Assembly (NCBI RefSeq): GCF_901709675.1
Contig: NC_051098.1
Location: forward strand, 9,735,000 to 9,798,999
From: Syngnathus acus
Lineage: Eukaryota > Chordata > Actinopteri > Syngnathiformes > Syngnathidae
Direction of reading: 5' to 3'
Length of the DNA: 64,000 nt
The translations under genes were made by a program, and so were the position numbers. The notes beneath the pieces were generated by a model, which was not told where the DNA came from, searched no databases, and was given only the letters and a program-made list of their open reading frames with translations. Shown in pieces: positions 1 through 39,395 of this stretch (the first letter of the stretch is position 1; the number at the start of each line of letters is the position of its first letter).

Positions 1-3000
1 ATGAGGGTATTTTTTTAGTAGAAGACACATACTGAAGCAATTACTGAAATGATTTAAGTTCAAGTTCACATACCGTATTTTCCGCACCATAAGGCACTTC
101 GAGTTTAAATTTCGGGGGCTATTCTGTCCTTAATCCACACATGCATTATGGGACGCATGCATGCCATGATTTACGGTAAACAAAAACAAAAAACGTCACG
201 GGAGCAGGACAGTGAGTTCAGTTGTACTTTAGTCTACTATTTAACCATATACTGTACTGTACTCACATTATTGTTAATCGATATTCATACACTAATTCAT
301 CTGTACTAGAGAAAATTGAATGAAAATGGGAATTTTTCCAAATGACACACTGCTCCTTGGGTAGTCTTTTTTTATATACCATGCAGGGCTCATACATGTA
401 GAAGGTCATATTGAATGAATGATAATGATACATTGGTTAGGGTTAAAATAAAAATGACAATTGAGATAGTATACAGAAAGCCTTCTCTGGTCTGAATAAG
501 ATGATCATAAACATTGTCCAGTGTAAACATAACATTTTCAGTTTCATGCTTCCATTTTGTGGTAACAATTGGAAATGCAGTTTTTTGTTAGACATTGGCT
601 TCAGTGCACAAAGTAATACCCATGCATGGTTGACTGTGTAAAATGTTGACTACCCTATATAGAGCTCTGACATCAACCCCATCAAACACCTTTGGGACGA
701 ATACAATTTTGAAAAGCTGCAGGATATCTTTTGCGATAAACGTGCCAAAACTAAGGACCTGCTCTCAGTACTTTTCAATTTGTGCTTGCATTGTGCACAT
801 ATTGGGAATGAATAACAAATGGCTAGTAAACCAAGCAATGACACTCGGAAATTGAGCCAGCATTCTCTATACCCGGATACTGAACCTCAAACACCTGAAT
901 GAAATTACATTTTCCACCAGCTTTTTTTCAGCTGTCATAGTTCGTATTTAAATAAATGAGACAATACACAGTATTAGTCTAATCTTCTGATATGTTGACA
1001 CATTGTAAATGCTATTTGTTAAGCGAGCATGCAGACGAGCAAGGATGTGCACTAAACTGTGGACAATAAGTAAATAGAAATCCCGACAGCTTTTGATTGC
1101 ACACTTCTTGAGGCAAGAAAAATGCAGAGAAGGAAAAATACAACTTCAGATGTTTAAAATGCAAAAACATATAATCCCGGTTTTAAAATAAATACACTGA
1201 ACTACATGTCTCAAATACATTCCCAATAATCCTAATAACCTAATCACCCACTGACAAAATAGTCACTGTGAATGCTTATTTTTTAATAATACAAAGTTGA
1301 CTTCTTAAAAGAACAGTAGTAAAATGTACATGGATCATTAACGTTGCCCTGACATGTGAGGTAATGGTGGAAGAATATTAACGGACCTTACCATTAGACT
1401 TTCTGAGTGGGAGAGGGAGGCGCTGGATGCATGGGCTGAGGTCAAGCTCACGTGCTGAGCAAAACAAAAGAAGAAATTCACGTTGTCCACCTCCCCTTCG
1501 ACAAGCTATCTCCATCCATCATTAGTCCGCCTACTCCGGCACACCAGCTGCAGGCAAGTCGGTCCCGTTCTATTTCACCCACCCATGTAGAAGCTGGTCT
1601 ATATCAGTGGTCATGCTGACACAAACTCAGCAGAGACAGCATTTGCTACACCTGCACTATGTGATTGGATCTAGTGAATCAAAAAGTACAAGTATATTGT
1701 TGCTTGGCTTTGTCTGGCAATGTGAAAGTGGTCCACATTTATTATATTGGAATGTATTTTATTGTTAGTGGTACATTTTACCTACTTTGTTTAGATACAC
1801 GAGAGGAGTACACATCTATGCGTATAGCAATTTTCAATTTGCATCTTAGCTTATAAGTAAGTGAATCTTAATTAATGTTTGGGAATTTTGTTAATTTAAA
1901 ATAGCCCAATGTCCTTACTTTTAGTATACCCCCCTTGAAGACACTGCCAGGACGATCGAAGGTACCTCCTGCAGCTCTTCACTTTGAATTGGACATCCAC
2001 TTTTTCTTTGGATTTTTTATATGATGTATTCTATGTGCCCTCTCTGCATCCATTGCAGCCTGGTCATCCTGGAACGGGGATCCTTCCATCTGTGGTCCCT
2101 TCTCAAGGTTTCTCATTTTTCCCCTAGTAGGGTTTTGTTTTTAGTTTTTCCTTGCCCTCCTGGGAGTTTAAGATCAGGGGATGTTTGAGAATAATTGTCA
2201 ATTTTTTGTATAGGTGAAGCCCTTTGAGACTTGCCAGTGATTTATGGCTATAGAAATAAACTTGACTTGACTATACGTAGAAAAGAAAATATTTGTTTCC
2301 TTTAAACCTGATTCATTGCTTAATCAACAGATTAAGCGATTATTAAAATAATTGTTGGTCACGGCCCTCGGTCAATGTGCCAGCTGCACAAGCTTGCGGG
2401 AGTTCCACTTGATCTCACTCTATTGGCTTGACTAATTCTTCTGGCTTCTTCAGTTGCTTTCACAAGCTCAAGGGGGAACTCTGGAGCAAAACATAACTCA
2501 TTGTTCCTTACAGCTGTACAGACCTTGATCAATTCTTGATTAACACTGATTACAAGAGGACATGTTTAGAGACCAATGAAATTAAACTATTTGGAGAGGA
2601 TTACCCAGATGCGTTTGTTTGCCCACCAGTACTCGTTTGAATAATGTGTGTGCATAGCAGCCAGAGATGGTGAGAGGGTTTTCTTGTCCGTCCCCTTGGC
2701 AGCAGGTGTGTAAATAACACCCTAATTCAAATCTGTTTGAATGAAAGCGAAGTGCTGCAGGCCCCAAGCACCACTCCTCGTCACACCACTTCACGTTCGT
2801 TAAGTTGGACTCCAACATTGATCCCAGCTCATCTGCTCATCATCAGTGTCCCTGGCTCGGCGGGTTCTTTCCTTCCTCTCTGGTCTCCAGGGGCACTCGT
2901 TATAATTCTGAGCCTGTAGGCCGCAAGTGTTTTGGGATATAATTGTGCCAAGTGTTCTGCTTCTGTGCAGGCTGACAGCTGAACCCAAATGAAATGCTTC

Positions 3001-4383
3001 ACTGAGCCAGATTATAGGCCAGTGTGCCTCGTTGCACTTTTACCTGTTCGTAATATGACTTTTGGGCAAAGTGGGACAAAATGCCCAAAGCTAAAGTGAA
3101 ATAGTCAGAGGACGCCAATGCAACAAGCCCACCAAAGTATATTTTTTTTGTCTGGATCGAGGTAGCAAATGGGCAAGAAAAGGTGACCTGGGCAAGAGAC
3201 GGGGTACTGTCAGTCACCAGCCTGAGTGTATGGGATGGGGCATTGACCAAAAATTGAGCCAAGCTATGTAAAAAAAAATACCATCTTATTTCATTATTTG
3301 AAGTCAAGTCAAACATTTTCGGTACAATAATATATTCTATGCACCCCACTGGCCTTAACGCGGTATGGTATTGTGATTACTATCGCGTTTCTGGAATTAA
3401 GCAAAACTATCCACCCATTTTGGTCCATTTCAGTTTGTTCCCATTTTGCTTTGTACTGCCACTTGCTGCCGACTGAAAATGATATCACAGTGGCTAAGGC
3501 CTGACAAGGATGCGAACGTCATGGCTCAAGTGGCATTTGCAAGAATACCACATGACATTCATAAACAGTTGCTTGTTGACTTACTAGCTTATTTGTGACA
3601 TACCATGTGACATACTCCGATAATGGCTTTCGTTCCTGTGATGAGTGGAGCAAGGAGTGGATACTTAATGAGCCTCAAATCTAAAATGAGTGCAAACTGA
3701 ATGACGACAACACTCGTGGAGTGTGCAGATTTGTGTATGTGGCCCATGCAGTGAAAGTGAGCATAAAATTACTTATTTAATTTCATACGTAATAGGGAAG
3801 GCCCTGAAGAAACCCAATGTCCAATTCCATGATAGGTCATCTTTAATGAAATGTGTAGGTCTATTTTTTTTCTTATGTTTCCCTTTTAAGTGGTGGCCAT
3901 TTTGGAACCGAACTCTGTTGTTTTGTTTTGTCCGAATGGTTTGTTTTGGCATGTAATGACTATTTCGTTTTATTTGGTGTTATTCAACTCAAATATTTAC
4001 CCTATTAATTCCACAAGGCCCAATGATGTAGTGCAGCTGGTTGGCTAGTTCATCATCTATTTAAAGAGGAGTTACGATTTTGTCAGCAGCATCCATGAAT
4101 CCTCATGCAATATAAACAATAAAAACAATAGAATGGTTTTGCATACATTGAAGTGGAGCATTTTTGAATGCAATAACAACTAGGCAGGGATTGCCGAATA
4201 GACTTCTGTTGGCTGTACTTCACAATAAAGTGAAAAGTTCCAAATGAATCAACCTTTGCCTAGGCACAACGAGAAATACTGTAGTGATTTTTCTCTTCAA
4301 CTCTACAGTACCTTCTAGGCTGGGCACGTCTCTCGCTGTTGATGGATGAGGTCAAACAGCTGGGTACTTTGTCCAACGTGATG
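1..4383. other. Intergenic DNA with repeat remnants, no gene recognised
   Basis: No open reading in this stretch resembles a known protein, and none can be joined to another through convincing splice sites. The reading at 2999-3349 on the minus strand (116 codons) has no recognisable domain. At about 71-98 there is a single end of the same 'CCGTATTTTCCGCAC' inverted-repeat element that is complete at 4559-4844. A retroposon-like repeat lies at about 1930-2272. The rest is AT-rich unique-looking sequence. Confidence 0.6.
1930..2272 (+). repeat. Dispersed teleost retroposon-like repeat with TTGACTTGACT tail
   Basis: The 3' part reads GTGAAGCCCTTTGAGACTTG, then a 'gctatagaaataaa' block, and ends in the short tandem CTTGACTTGACT. 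This end is familiar from dispersed repeats in many fish genomes. A proline/leucine-rich stretch 'ccttgccctcctgggagttt' precedes it. No reading frame survives. I cannot name the family from sequence alone. Confidence 0.55.
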
Positions 4384-4548
4384 TCCAACATCCATCCATC
4401 AATTTTCTAAACCACTTATCACCATTACGGTCACAGGTGAGCTGGAGCTTATCCCAGGGCACTTTGGGCAAGAGGCTGGGTACATATTTGGGCACATATT
4501 GACAAACAACCATTCACGGTCACGCTCATGCTTATGCACAGTTGAATG
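4384..4548 (-). repeat. tRNA-derived SINE remnant (3' part, minus orientation)
   Basis: The plus strand begins CATCCATCCATCAATTTTCT and continues through 'gagctggagcttatcccag' and 'gacaaacaaccattcac'. This is the reverse complement of the 3' half of a common fish SINE whose end is '...AAAATGGATGGATGG'. Related pieces occur at about 28408-28465, 29695-29960 and 30873-30966. The copy is diverged, so it is old. Confidence 0.6.
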
Positions 4549-4558
4549 TCTTTAATTA

Positions 4559-4844
4559 CCGTTTTTTCCGCACTATAAGGCGCACCGGATTATAAGGCGC
4601 ACCTTCAATGAATGACCCATTTTAAAACGTTGTCCATATATAAGGTGCACCGGATTATAAGGCGCACCTTCAATGAATGGCCCATTTTAAAACTTTGTCC
4701 ATAATAAGTCCATATATTTGGACACGCCTGGCGTAGTGGCTCAATATTGGTCTATATGTAAGACACACCGGATTATAAGGCGCACTGTCGGCTTTTGAGA
4801 AAATTGGAGGTTTTTAGGTGCACCTTATAGTGCGGAAAATACGG
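4559..4844. mobile_element. 286-bp MITE with terminal inverted repeats and TA target duplication
   Basis: The left end CCGTTTTTTCCGCACTATAA and the reverse complement of the right end CCGTATTTTCCGCACTATAA match over more than 20 bp with one mismatch. TA dinucleotides at 4557-4558 and 4845-4846 fit a TA target-site duplication, as in Tc1/mariner-like insertions. The inside holds two tandem copies of a roughly 65-bp unit ('caccggattataaggcgcac ... ccattttaaaac'). There is no coding capacity. Superfamily assignment is inference; a TA duplication is also easy to see by chance. Confidence 0.7.
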
Positions 4845-4846
4845 TA

Positions 4847-6250
4847 CCCATGACGCACGTCTTTGGAATGTGAGAAGAATTATCACGTCAAAGAACTATG
4901 AACTAGTTCATATGTGGAATAGATAAATTATAAACTGGATTAGTTCTGATTCTTGAACAAGTTTGTGTAGAAGACAAACTTTCCAAACATTGACGAGGTA
5001 CTATTTCTAATGTCAGGCCAGTTGTGGTCCCAAGAGTGCTAACCAATAACATTTAAATCAACTAAACCACTGCTGCTCATTCATTGTCTCAACAGAATGC
5101 CTGAAGTAGTGGAAGAACAGCAATATCGTAATCGTAGATTTCACACTCCTAGGTGAGAAGATATGTGCCGTGTTGTTTTGTAATGTACCGTATTTATCAC
5201 TAACCCATGCTAATGCAGAAGAAAAGTCATAATTACCGTAAATATTTGGCTGAAAAACATTTAAAATACAACAATCAAATGAAAACCAATAAGTGCAGAA
5301 GCAACTCGTGTCTTCTTGCGTTACATGATTGTTTTCTTACACTACTGCAAAAAAATATATAGTTTCTTGCTTGCTCTTCTTAGCCACCTCAAAATGTCAA
5401 ATGTCATATCATTACAACCTACGCCTACCTTTGACAAACATATTAGGAAGTAAAAATGATGGATTTTCCTTTCCTCTCAATAGTGGTAATGAAATAGCCA
5501 GTTAGTCAATAAGCTGATTTGCAGTATAACATTTTGGTTTGACTGGTTTACGACTTGTTGGCTATAAATGATCTTGTGGCTTGTGTGTGGTGGTTAGATG
5601 GTGACAATCCAGTTTAGGCTGCAGGAAAAAAAAGGGTTTGCAAATATTTTCCAAAGAGCTGCTTTGCCATTTTGAGATTCATGTGGAAAAGGATAGCACA
5701 TGAAAGGTGGCAAATATGTTTCCAAGTTCCACTAAAGGTGTGCAAGCTCAACGTTAAGACCCTTGGTTCAATTTGGTAATTAAACTGTGTACATTGAAAT
5801 GTCTGGTACAATTAGTATTTTCATCAACTGTTTAATGCAATTCATTAATGGAATTAATTTGTATTTATTTTATTTTCTAATGGTTAAATGCACTGATGAT
5901 GTTCAAACTGTGTCTTACTTTTACTATTTTGGGGAATAACACCACTGTCTCGTGTGATGCACCCTCATGCCGACTGTGCTATTGTATTTTAATGGTGGTC
6001 ATGATGGTAGAATTTGGAGAGTTTAGCATTTTTTTTTGTGTGTTTGTAAAAAGTTTGTGTACAACTGCACTGGACCATGTCAATTAAAACAATACCTACA
6101 ATCTATACTCATGTTGACTCACAATGTCAAAATACATGGGATACAAGGGACCAGTTATTAAAACCTCAACAGAGGAACACTTGAATAATCGTGTGGCTTG
6201 TGTGTGCCTGCGCCGCGGGTGCATTACGGACTTACCTCCTCTCTCTCTCT
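4847..6250. other. Intergenic DNA upstream of ecel1, nothing recognised
   Basis: AT-rich sequence without a credible reading frame, RNA gene or intact repeat. It grades into the CT-rich and GC-richer stretch at 6210-6340, which probably belongs to the ecel1 promoter. Confidence 0.5.
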
Positions 6251-6300
6251 CTCTCACTCACTCTCTTTTGTCCCTCCCTCTCCCCTCCCTCCCCCTTACA
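6225..6300 (+). promoter_or_regulatory. Candidate ecel1 promoter region, pyrimidine-rich
   Basis: A (CT)n run at 6238-6260 is followed by CCCTCCC-type pyrimidine tracts. It lies directly before a locally CpG- and GC-richer stretch (GCCGCGGG near 6212, GCGGCGGC near 6323) and just upstream of the probable first exon. There is no TATA box. The call rests on position and composition only. Confidence 0.3.
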
Positions 6301-6460
6301 AGTTGGGAGGCTGTGGGCTGCTGCAGCGGCGGCAGTAAGCGGTGCACATCCCGGTGTGTGAAGAAAGCGGATCACCTGCTTGGCTTCCACTGGAGCGGAT
6401 CTCAATCATCTCTCAGGCACTTTTCCATACCCACCAGCTGTTTTGATTTACTCTCCACAG
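6301..6460 (+). other. ecel1: Probable non-coding first exon of ecel1 (5' boundary approximate)
   Basis: The block ends in '...ACTCTCCACAG' followed by the strong donor GTAAGTTCC at 6461. It has higher GC than its surroundings and no in-frame start that leads into the protein. Mammalian ECEL1 also has a non-coding exon 1 before 17 coding exons, which matches the 17 coding exons found here. Transcript data would fix the start. The intron that would follow (6461-12455) is about 6 kb. Confidence 0.45.
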
Positions 6461-9445
6461 GTAAGTTCCTCCCACTCTTGTGCGTGGTAGAACTCACGCA
6501 GAAGAGCTTGTACTGCTGACAGGTGGTCTTTGCAGTTGCGCTTTGGACAATGGAGTGCAATTACAATTTGTAACTTGGGGAAAGAAAAAGCTTAAGGGAT
6601 TGTTGGTCACTTTACGCACAATTGGTCATCGTAAGCCTTTTGAATGGTCCGTTGGACCCACATTAAATGTGTGCTTGACTGGATAAGTGGACACTTAACA
6701 ATTGAATGATGTTTGTCATATATTCCTCATTGATTTTGTTACTAGGCCTTTGCATTTTTGCCATTCAATGAAAGTGACCATTGCCCACAGCCCTGGTTGC
6801 GTTTTACGCACAGCCATGAATTTGCTGTTGTGCGTTGCGTCACAAACAAAAGTTTTGAAGTTCAAATAGTACAAGAAAGTTCACGTTCAGTTAATAGCAA
6901 GATAAACGTTTGTTTTCCAATTAAAGGTTATATATTATCTGGTGAGAAAAAAAAAATCTCACAGTTATTGTGTATTAATATATTCCTAATCTAAATGACA
7001 ACAGAAGCGCAGTGTTTCTTTGCAAGTGTGAAGGATCAACAGAAAACTGAAGCAATAAATGCATGTCACGTAAAACCTGTATTGAAACAAGTGTGATGTA
7101 TCAATATACTGTAGCGTATATGTACAGTGCATGTGTGAGCCAATAGTTAACATTTGATGGATCAATTTATTAAGACTGTTGTTGTTGATGTCGCTGCGGT
7201 TGTTGTGCCTTAATGAATCCACTGCTACTTAAAATAACAAATCCAAGGCTGATTTTTAAACGTGTTACCATAAGACTAACCACTGAGTGTAGCCTCTGGA
7301 AGCTGCTGATAAGGGTTGAGTCACAGTGCTCCTACAGCAAGTTTCGAAACAATTTTGATCTCAGGGATAAGAATATAATCCACTCAGAATTTTCAGAGTT
7401 TGAAGGAAAAAAGCTAAAGGTATGATCTATATTTGGTCACCATCAAAAGTCCCGAGTTGAGCAGTTAAGTGAAAGCAAGAGTTATAATTTGGTCCATGAT
7501 TGTGATTTCAAAAGACACTACGCCGCATTAATGTACATAGTATCTCTGCTGCAGGAAGGAGTTGCTTATACAGAAAATGTTCTGAAAATCAATATAACAT
7601 GCACAATGCCAAGCAGCAAGCAGACATACTGTGACTCATTGGTGGTGGCAGTGGTATTGAAGAGAGGCTAGACGGCTTTGTGTGACAATTCTTAAAAGAG
7701 ATGTGTGATGCTTCATCTTACACTGATATATGAGATATCTCAGTCAGTCAGAAATATAGAACACTTAACATTTATACAAAACCTTTTTGCAGCCCTCTTG
7801 AAAACAGACAGCTTTGAGCAGCATCCCATTTCATGCAAATGAGCCATGCTGTCATCTCCACTGCAGACCGTGGACATGACAATAGCAGAAGTTGTTTTGG
7901 GCCACAAATCAAAATTTTATTCATGAAGAAACGTAAACCAAGCATCCAAAGTAGACTTGTCAATTTGTGTGTGGATTTGTGCGTGTAGCATACGCAATGG
8001 ACTCATCGGCAAACACCCTGTGATGTCACAGTTCAGGAAATATCTGAAAGGCTTGCTTAGAGACCCGTTTTTGGAAACAGGCACCTAACAAAAAATGTAC
8101 TTGGCTGAACAATTTCATACTTGATGGGTGGAGAGGCACTACAAAAGCAAACATTTATAAAGAAGCAATTATGTTAGCTTTCGTTTTGTCCACGTTTTTT
8201 TCTTTAGCAATTTTTCCTGTATGTTCCCTAAAAGCAAAAAAAAAAATAGAGCACTCATTTTTCCACGGCTGGCACAAGTTTAGCGCTGCAAAAAAGTGAG
8301 TTAGATCTATTGGTAACCGGATTACCAATTACGGATTGTTAATTTCACAGATGAAATCAAGCCATTTTATTTAACAAAAAGGGCCAATCGCGCCGCTGTG
8401 GGTGTGAACAGCACAATTTTTCGCCAATATAAACAGCTCCACTTTTGATTGTGTCGCAATCACAGTCATGCCTGGAGACATCGCTGTGCGGAAAATAAGG
8501 CAGCAATCCGGCCAAGCTAGACGCTTTGTTGATGCTTTTGGCCCGTGTGGCACTAGACATGGTTAGCAGGTACCCTCAATAAATGTAGAATTAACTGGTG
8601 GTAACTTGTCCGAGTAGGTGATTTATTCATCCCCACCTCCGATGTGTCATGCACTTCTCCCCATCCCTGTGTGTCAATCAAAGGGATTTAACAACTATAA
8701 TTTTGATGATGATGATAATAATACAATCAATTGATTACTACTTTAGACGGTTTGATACCCGGTTGTCATATGAAATACGATGACATTCATGTACACATGG
8801 AAGAATTTTTTTTTTTTTCCTTTTAGCGCATCCATTAGTGCCCTGCACTTTTAAGCAACGGGTATGATGCCCAAGTAGGGTGATGCTTTTGTTTCGCAAT
8901 GTTAGGCACGGCAGACTCTTCAATTGCCCTGATTTTGATGTAGATGAGAGACACGACTACTTCCATCCCTGTTAGACTGTGCTCTGCATTAGACTTGCTA
9001 CACAAAATAGAGTGTTAAAAATAGACAAAGATGGGACTTGCCCAACATTTAAGGGAAGGTCATTAAATAGGACCAGCAACAGAAAGGTTTCGATCCCTTC
9101 TGGGGCGCCGCTTAGTCCTCGACACCTCCAATTGCGTCTGGTCTGCTCATCAAAATCACATTAAGTCAGCGGTCTCCGCCAGACCGCGATATGGCACAAC
9201 CAGATGTAGAGTTAGACAGACTTACAGCCACCAAATTTTCAGTAGTGCTGGGTGCATGTCAAAGGACACGCTCTCGCTCTGCCACAATGCCCCGCTTGGT
9301 GCAGAGGTCTGCCAGATTGGCAAACAAGCACTGTGAGGCACAAAAATTACAATACGCTCACATTTCCATATGCAAAAAAAATACACCAATACTACATATT
9401 ACTACAAATTTCTGGTTTGTTTGTAGAAGCATTCTGTGCTGAGTT

Positions 9446-9500
9446 GAAAGAAAGAAAGAAAGAAAGAAGGAAGGAAAGAAGGAAAGAAAGAAAGAGAGAG
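9446..9500. repeat. AAAG/AAGG purine microsatellite
   Basis: Imperfect GAAAGAAAGAAAGAAGGAAG-type run in the first ecel1 intron. Confidence 0.85.
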
Positions 9501-10213
9501 AAAAGTTCAACACACTTTCCTCTCCTTGGCACGAACACGCAACTCGAGCTGGACAGGTTGCACAATCAAAGCCTGTGTCACACAACAAAAGAAACAGAAG
9601 CACTCAAAATAATTCGCAAAGTCAGGAATGATGTCATCAAGTGTTTCATCAAGAAAAGATGCCACAGGGTTATCAGACTGAAGTTAGGGCTGTTATGATT
9701 GAATTGGCTAAGTGTGATTGCGTATGACGGTTTTGGTGCCTGCCAGCTGATCTGACTTAGCATACAGTAACAGTCCCCTGATAATAACCTGTCTTGCTTT
9801 GTCTGCTCATTAGCATTTTGGAGAGTAAAACATAAATGCTGGTAACACCAGTGGTTGACGCTAATCTGTGCTAACACTGCAGCTCTGCTTATCTTTTCTT
9901 TTCAACATGATTGCGCTTCTGTGTAGTTTGGCGTCAGACTCGAACAAAGGATCAGTGGGCATGTATTTCAGAGACCCAATTATTTTTATACAAACAATTA
10001 TCATACAATTTTACCACAATAAGTCCCTAGGACGTATCAAGAACTGGTGGTAAATGAGGGCCATTGAAAGCAAGTGTTCCCCTTCCAAGAAATGATTTAC
10101 CACTTATTTTAATAGAATACTTTCAAAGGCGTACAATATAATGACAAAAGCTGCCAAAGTGCAATGTCTCGTGAGACCTGTGTTTTCCACGTATGTGTCC
10201 AGTCTTGTGCAGT

Positions 10214-10217
<4 letters not shown>

Positions 10218-10254
<37 letters not shown>
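10218..10254. repeat. (GT)n microsatellite
   Basis: About 18 GT units, followed by GTGCGTGCATGC. A second interrupted GT/GC run lies at 10411-10457. In the first ecel1 intron. Confidence 0.9.
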
Positions 10255-10258
<4 letters not shown>

Positions 10259-12495
10259 CATGCGTGTGTGTGCGTGCATACGCTTCAGCATAAGTTACCC
10301 TCAGATATCAGAAGCTGTCATGTTCAGTAAATAGCCATTCATCACACATAGCGTTCTGTGATGGAACCCACAAGATCCAATCCATTATCCATACACGAGT
10401 TCAGGTCTGTACGCGTGTGTGCATGAGTGTGTGTGCGTGTGTGTGTGTCTGTGTGCGCGCCATAATTTATTGTAGTGTTTAAGGAGCTGTGGCACAAGGG
10501 AGTGTAGGTGCATTTCAAAAGCAGACGAGAGTAGTTGCAAAGAGAGGAGGCATATATCGAAATCATATAATCCGATCACCTGTGCATTATAATAAGTAGA
10601 GGTAGAAAGAATAAGTGCTCATCCATTAAGTACATGAAACTAATGTCATGATACATACAGTAGTTAAAGCCTCACCGATACAAAAGCATGTGCACCAAAG
10701 TGGCGGTTTTGACAGATGAAAATTTGGATGGACAGTGACATCTCACTGAGAGACCTAATCGTTGAATTTTCCCAGTTCTTACCCCAATTTTCTGCCCTTT
10801 TGGATACCCAATTTGCCTTGAACTACACAGCACTGCGTATTGAGACGAACACTTTGAGGAGGGTGCGAATCACTGATAACCGAAACAAGAGCACGAATGA
10901 CAGTAAGATTCTTTAGTACTAGATGCTACAAGAAATACATAATATGGAAAATATTAATAGGGAGGCATCATTGCAAAAAAGTGTGCCGACTAACAGAGGA
11001 ATAATTCTCACTTTAATTATCAAAAAACAAAAGAGCTGATATGATCAATTCACATATTGTAGGTTAACTTGCCTGTCATAAGACTGTGCTAGAACCAACC
11101 TAATTACTAAAACTGTCGTGATGATGCTGACGATGATGTTTTTGCGAGTAATTGTTATATACTCATTGAACTATTGCTGGTCTTTTATAATGGTGATTGC
11201 ATTTGTTGGAAAAATTCCATTATAATTCATACACTGCTTCGATTTTGTTTTAATAAAAGATGGATGTACATTCTCCATACACTTAATAATCATTTATCAG
11301 ACGAGGCACTACTGTACGATCCGTATTCCTGCAGTTGTCATGTGGTGCTCACCATTTCGACTTTATGTCTTCTGAGGTGATGGATTTTGATTTGTCCACG
11401 TGTATGCGTGATGAACGCAGCAACTGCAGCAAGCTCTTCTCATATCAGGTGTAACTGATGGTCTTCATAGCTGTGAGCAGGTTGACTCTGGCTGACCAAT
11501 AACCCCGTGCAACACAGTCATACAGAGCGCACCCTCACACCGGTACAACACGACTTATCTGTCCGGCGCTGTCATTGTTTTGTGTGATATCGCCTACAGG
11601 CAGTATGGACAGTGGATTAGTTGGAGCAGTCAGCCCTCGACTGTTTCTATGTACCTTTACCATGTGGGTCTGTGTACTTTCACAAATGCAGCTTTTCGAG
11701 CATTATTTTTAGTTGTTTTTTTTAAAGTAGAATACATGATGATGCTTTATGACTGCAATTACAGATATGGAAACTTGATTGAACATTTCTTCAAATCCAG
11801 ATTTAATTTCTTGTGTTGATAGGTTGGGATCTATTATTTTGTGCCCTCGGAAACATGGTTCTGGATGATGCCTTTCATTTAAGATTTATGCTTTTGATTA
11901 CCCTCTCTGGGTGCATTTTATTTTCAAGCACAAAATTACTTTGGCAATCCCAATCTTCAGGTTTACACTCACCTTCTTAGCTTTTATCCCCCGTTTTTAG
12001 TCAGTCATCCAAACTTCCCTCAGAGACAGCGATTAACCCTACAGGTTTCGCCGCCATCCATCAGAATTGGTCAGAATATGTGCAAATACTGTGCCCAAAC
12101 TTTTAAGTCTTAGTTGTTCAATATTTCTTTTGATGCCGCAAAGCCCCCTCCTAAATCATTCTTATTTTCATCAGCAGGTGACCTGGAACCAGTTGGGGAG
12201 GAGGAGAACAAATGGAAAGGGAGCCAGGAGAAAGAGGATGAGCGAGATAGAGAGCAAGACCCGGGAGATTCCTCAAGCAGAATGGAAGTCCTCATTCTGC
12301 CGGCTTGTGATTTGAAAGGAACAAAGGCAACGTAGCCTAAGACGTCCGTATCATCCGTGTTTTGCCCTGTGTGGCCTCCCTCTATTTATCTCACTCGGAG
12401 TCATGGTCTTAATCTGAACACAAAATAAATCCCTTTAATCCCTTCTCCCCCACAGCCGTCTGCTCGTGACGTCTAATTCATAACGTCCCATTGTC

Positions 12496-38207
<25,712 letters not shown>

Positions 38208-39395
38208 CCTCACTGAAAATGAACTTAAAGATCCCCGCCAACACACGACACACACACACGCCTCATCACTACTAATTCATCACAAGCAATCAGACCGCAT
38301 TCATCCGACATGAGGACAAAAGTCTTTTCACGTTCATCAGTGCAAACATATTGAATTAGCCATGCTCAGTCATCAGCCGAAGAAAGCATTGTCTATTAAC
38401 CAAGCAATCAATCATGCATAAATCACATAAACACATATCATTCACCATATATATTTTTTTATATTTTAGATTACTATTAGTATTTTTTTTGCAAATCATC
38501 TATTTTTGTATTGTAGCAAAAATAAGTCCATAATGTATTTCAGTTCAGTTATGTTTTACTTGAGAAACACAATACTCAGTAACTTATCCTCTGGTGCATC
38601 AACTAGAACATTCTCGGAAAATTACATGAGGTAGAAGAGTGATTTCAGTGCAGACTGGAATATTTTTTTTTCTCAACTGCAATGACAGCATTGTTTCGCA
38701 TTGCTAAATGTTGCTTCTCTCCGCTCCGTACTGTATACAAGTTGGCTCTTGCTCATGTGGTTGAGAGCGCAAAGCTCATTGTCATGACTGTTGTATCGTT
38801 TGCCTGCATTGTTCTCTTGTCAGAGTATTTGTACCTTTTCAAGCGGCGTCAAGTGTTTTTTTTTGTAACAGGTGGATTCATTATTGACCTTTTTTCTCAG
38901 GAAATGTAGCACCAAAACTCACTCACCTGGTACAACACTCACCTCATTGCCCAAATTAACGAGCTGGTATTTGTAAACAAACAAGCAAACAAAAATAATT
39001 CCTCATTGGACTTTTTCCTTGGATTTATCAGACAAGCTCATGTAATCATGAAACCCAGTAAACCCAGCAAAGCAGTGCATTCGATTCCTCTAAAATCACG
39101 GTCAAACCTCAAATAACAGAATACAACACCCGAATGTGTGTGCATTCAATACACTAAAACAACAAATCTCTGGTGGAAATGCCATTTCTACTGTGTTATT
39201 TTAAAGAAAATGCTTTTGTATACCAGATGTGAGTCAGGTGTTATCATTGTGAACTTTTAACAGAAAGAGCATGTTCCCTCCCTTTGACACTTAACATCAC
39301 AAAGCTCAAACAGGTGTACTGTACATGACAGCTACTAGTTCAAATGTGATTGCTATCACTTCCCCTCTATGGTTGCTGTTCAATGTTTGAATAAA
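38208..39395 (+). other. Probable 3' untranslated region and flank of ecel1
   Basis: Follows the TGA stop at 38205-38207 directly. AATAAA at 39390-39395 is a possible polyadenylation signal and another lies at 40973-40978. Which, if either, is used cannot be told from sequence. Confidence 0.35.

Larger units (their letters stand above)
6461..12455 (+). other. Probable first intron of ecel1
   Basis: No credible coding sequence. It contains an AAAG/AAGG purine microsatellite (about 9446-9500), a (GT)n run (about 10218-10254) and an interrupted GT-rich stretch at 10411-10457. At 12166-12178 a pyrimidine-poor 'ttcatcagcag' precedes a purine-rich block (12179-12335) that could be an alternative 5' untranslated exon. 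No intact transposon was recognised. Confidence 0.45.
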
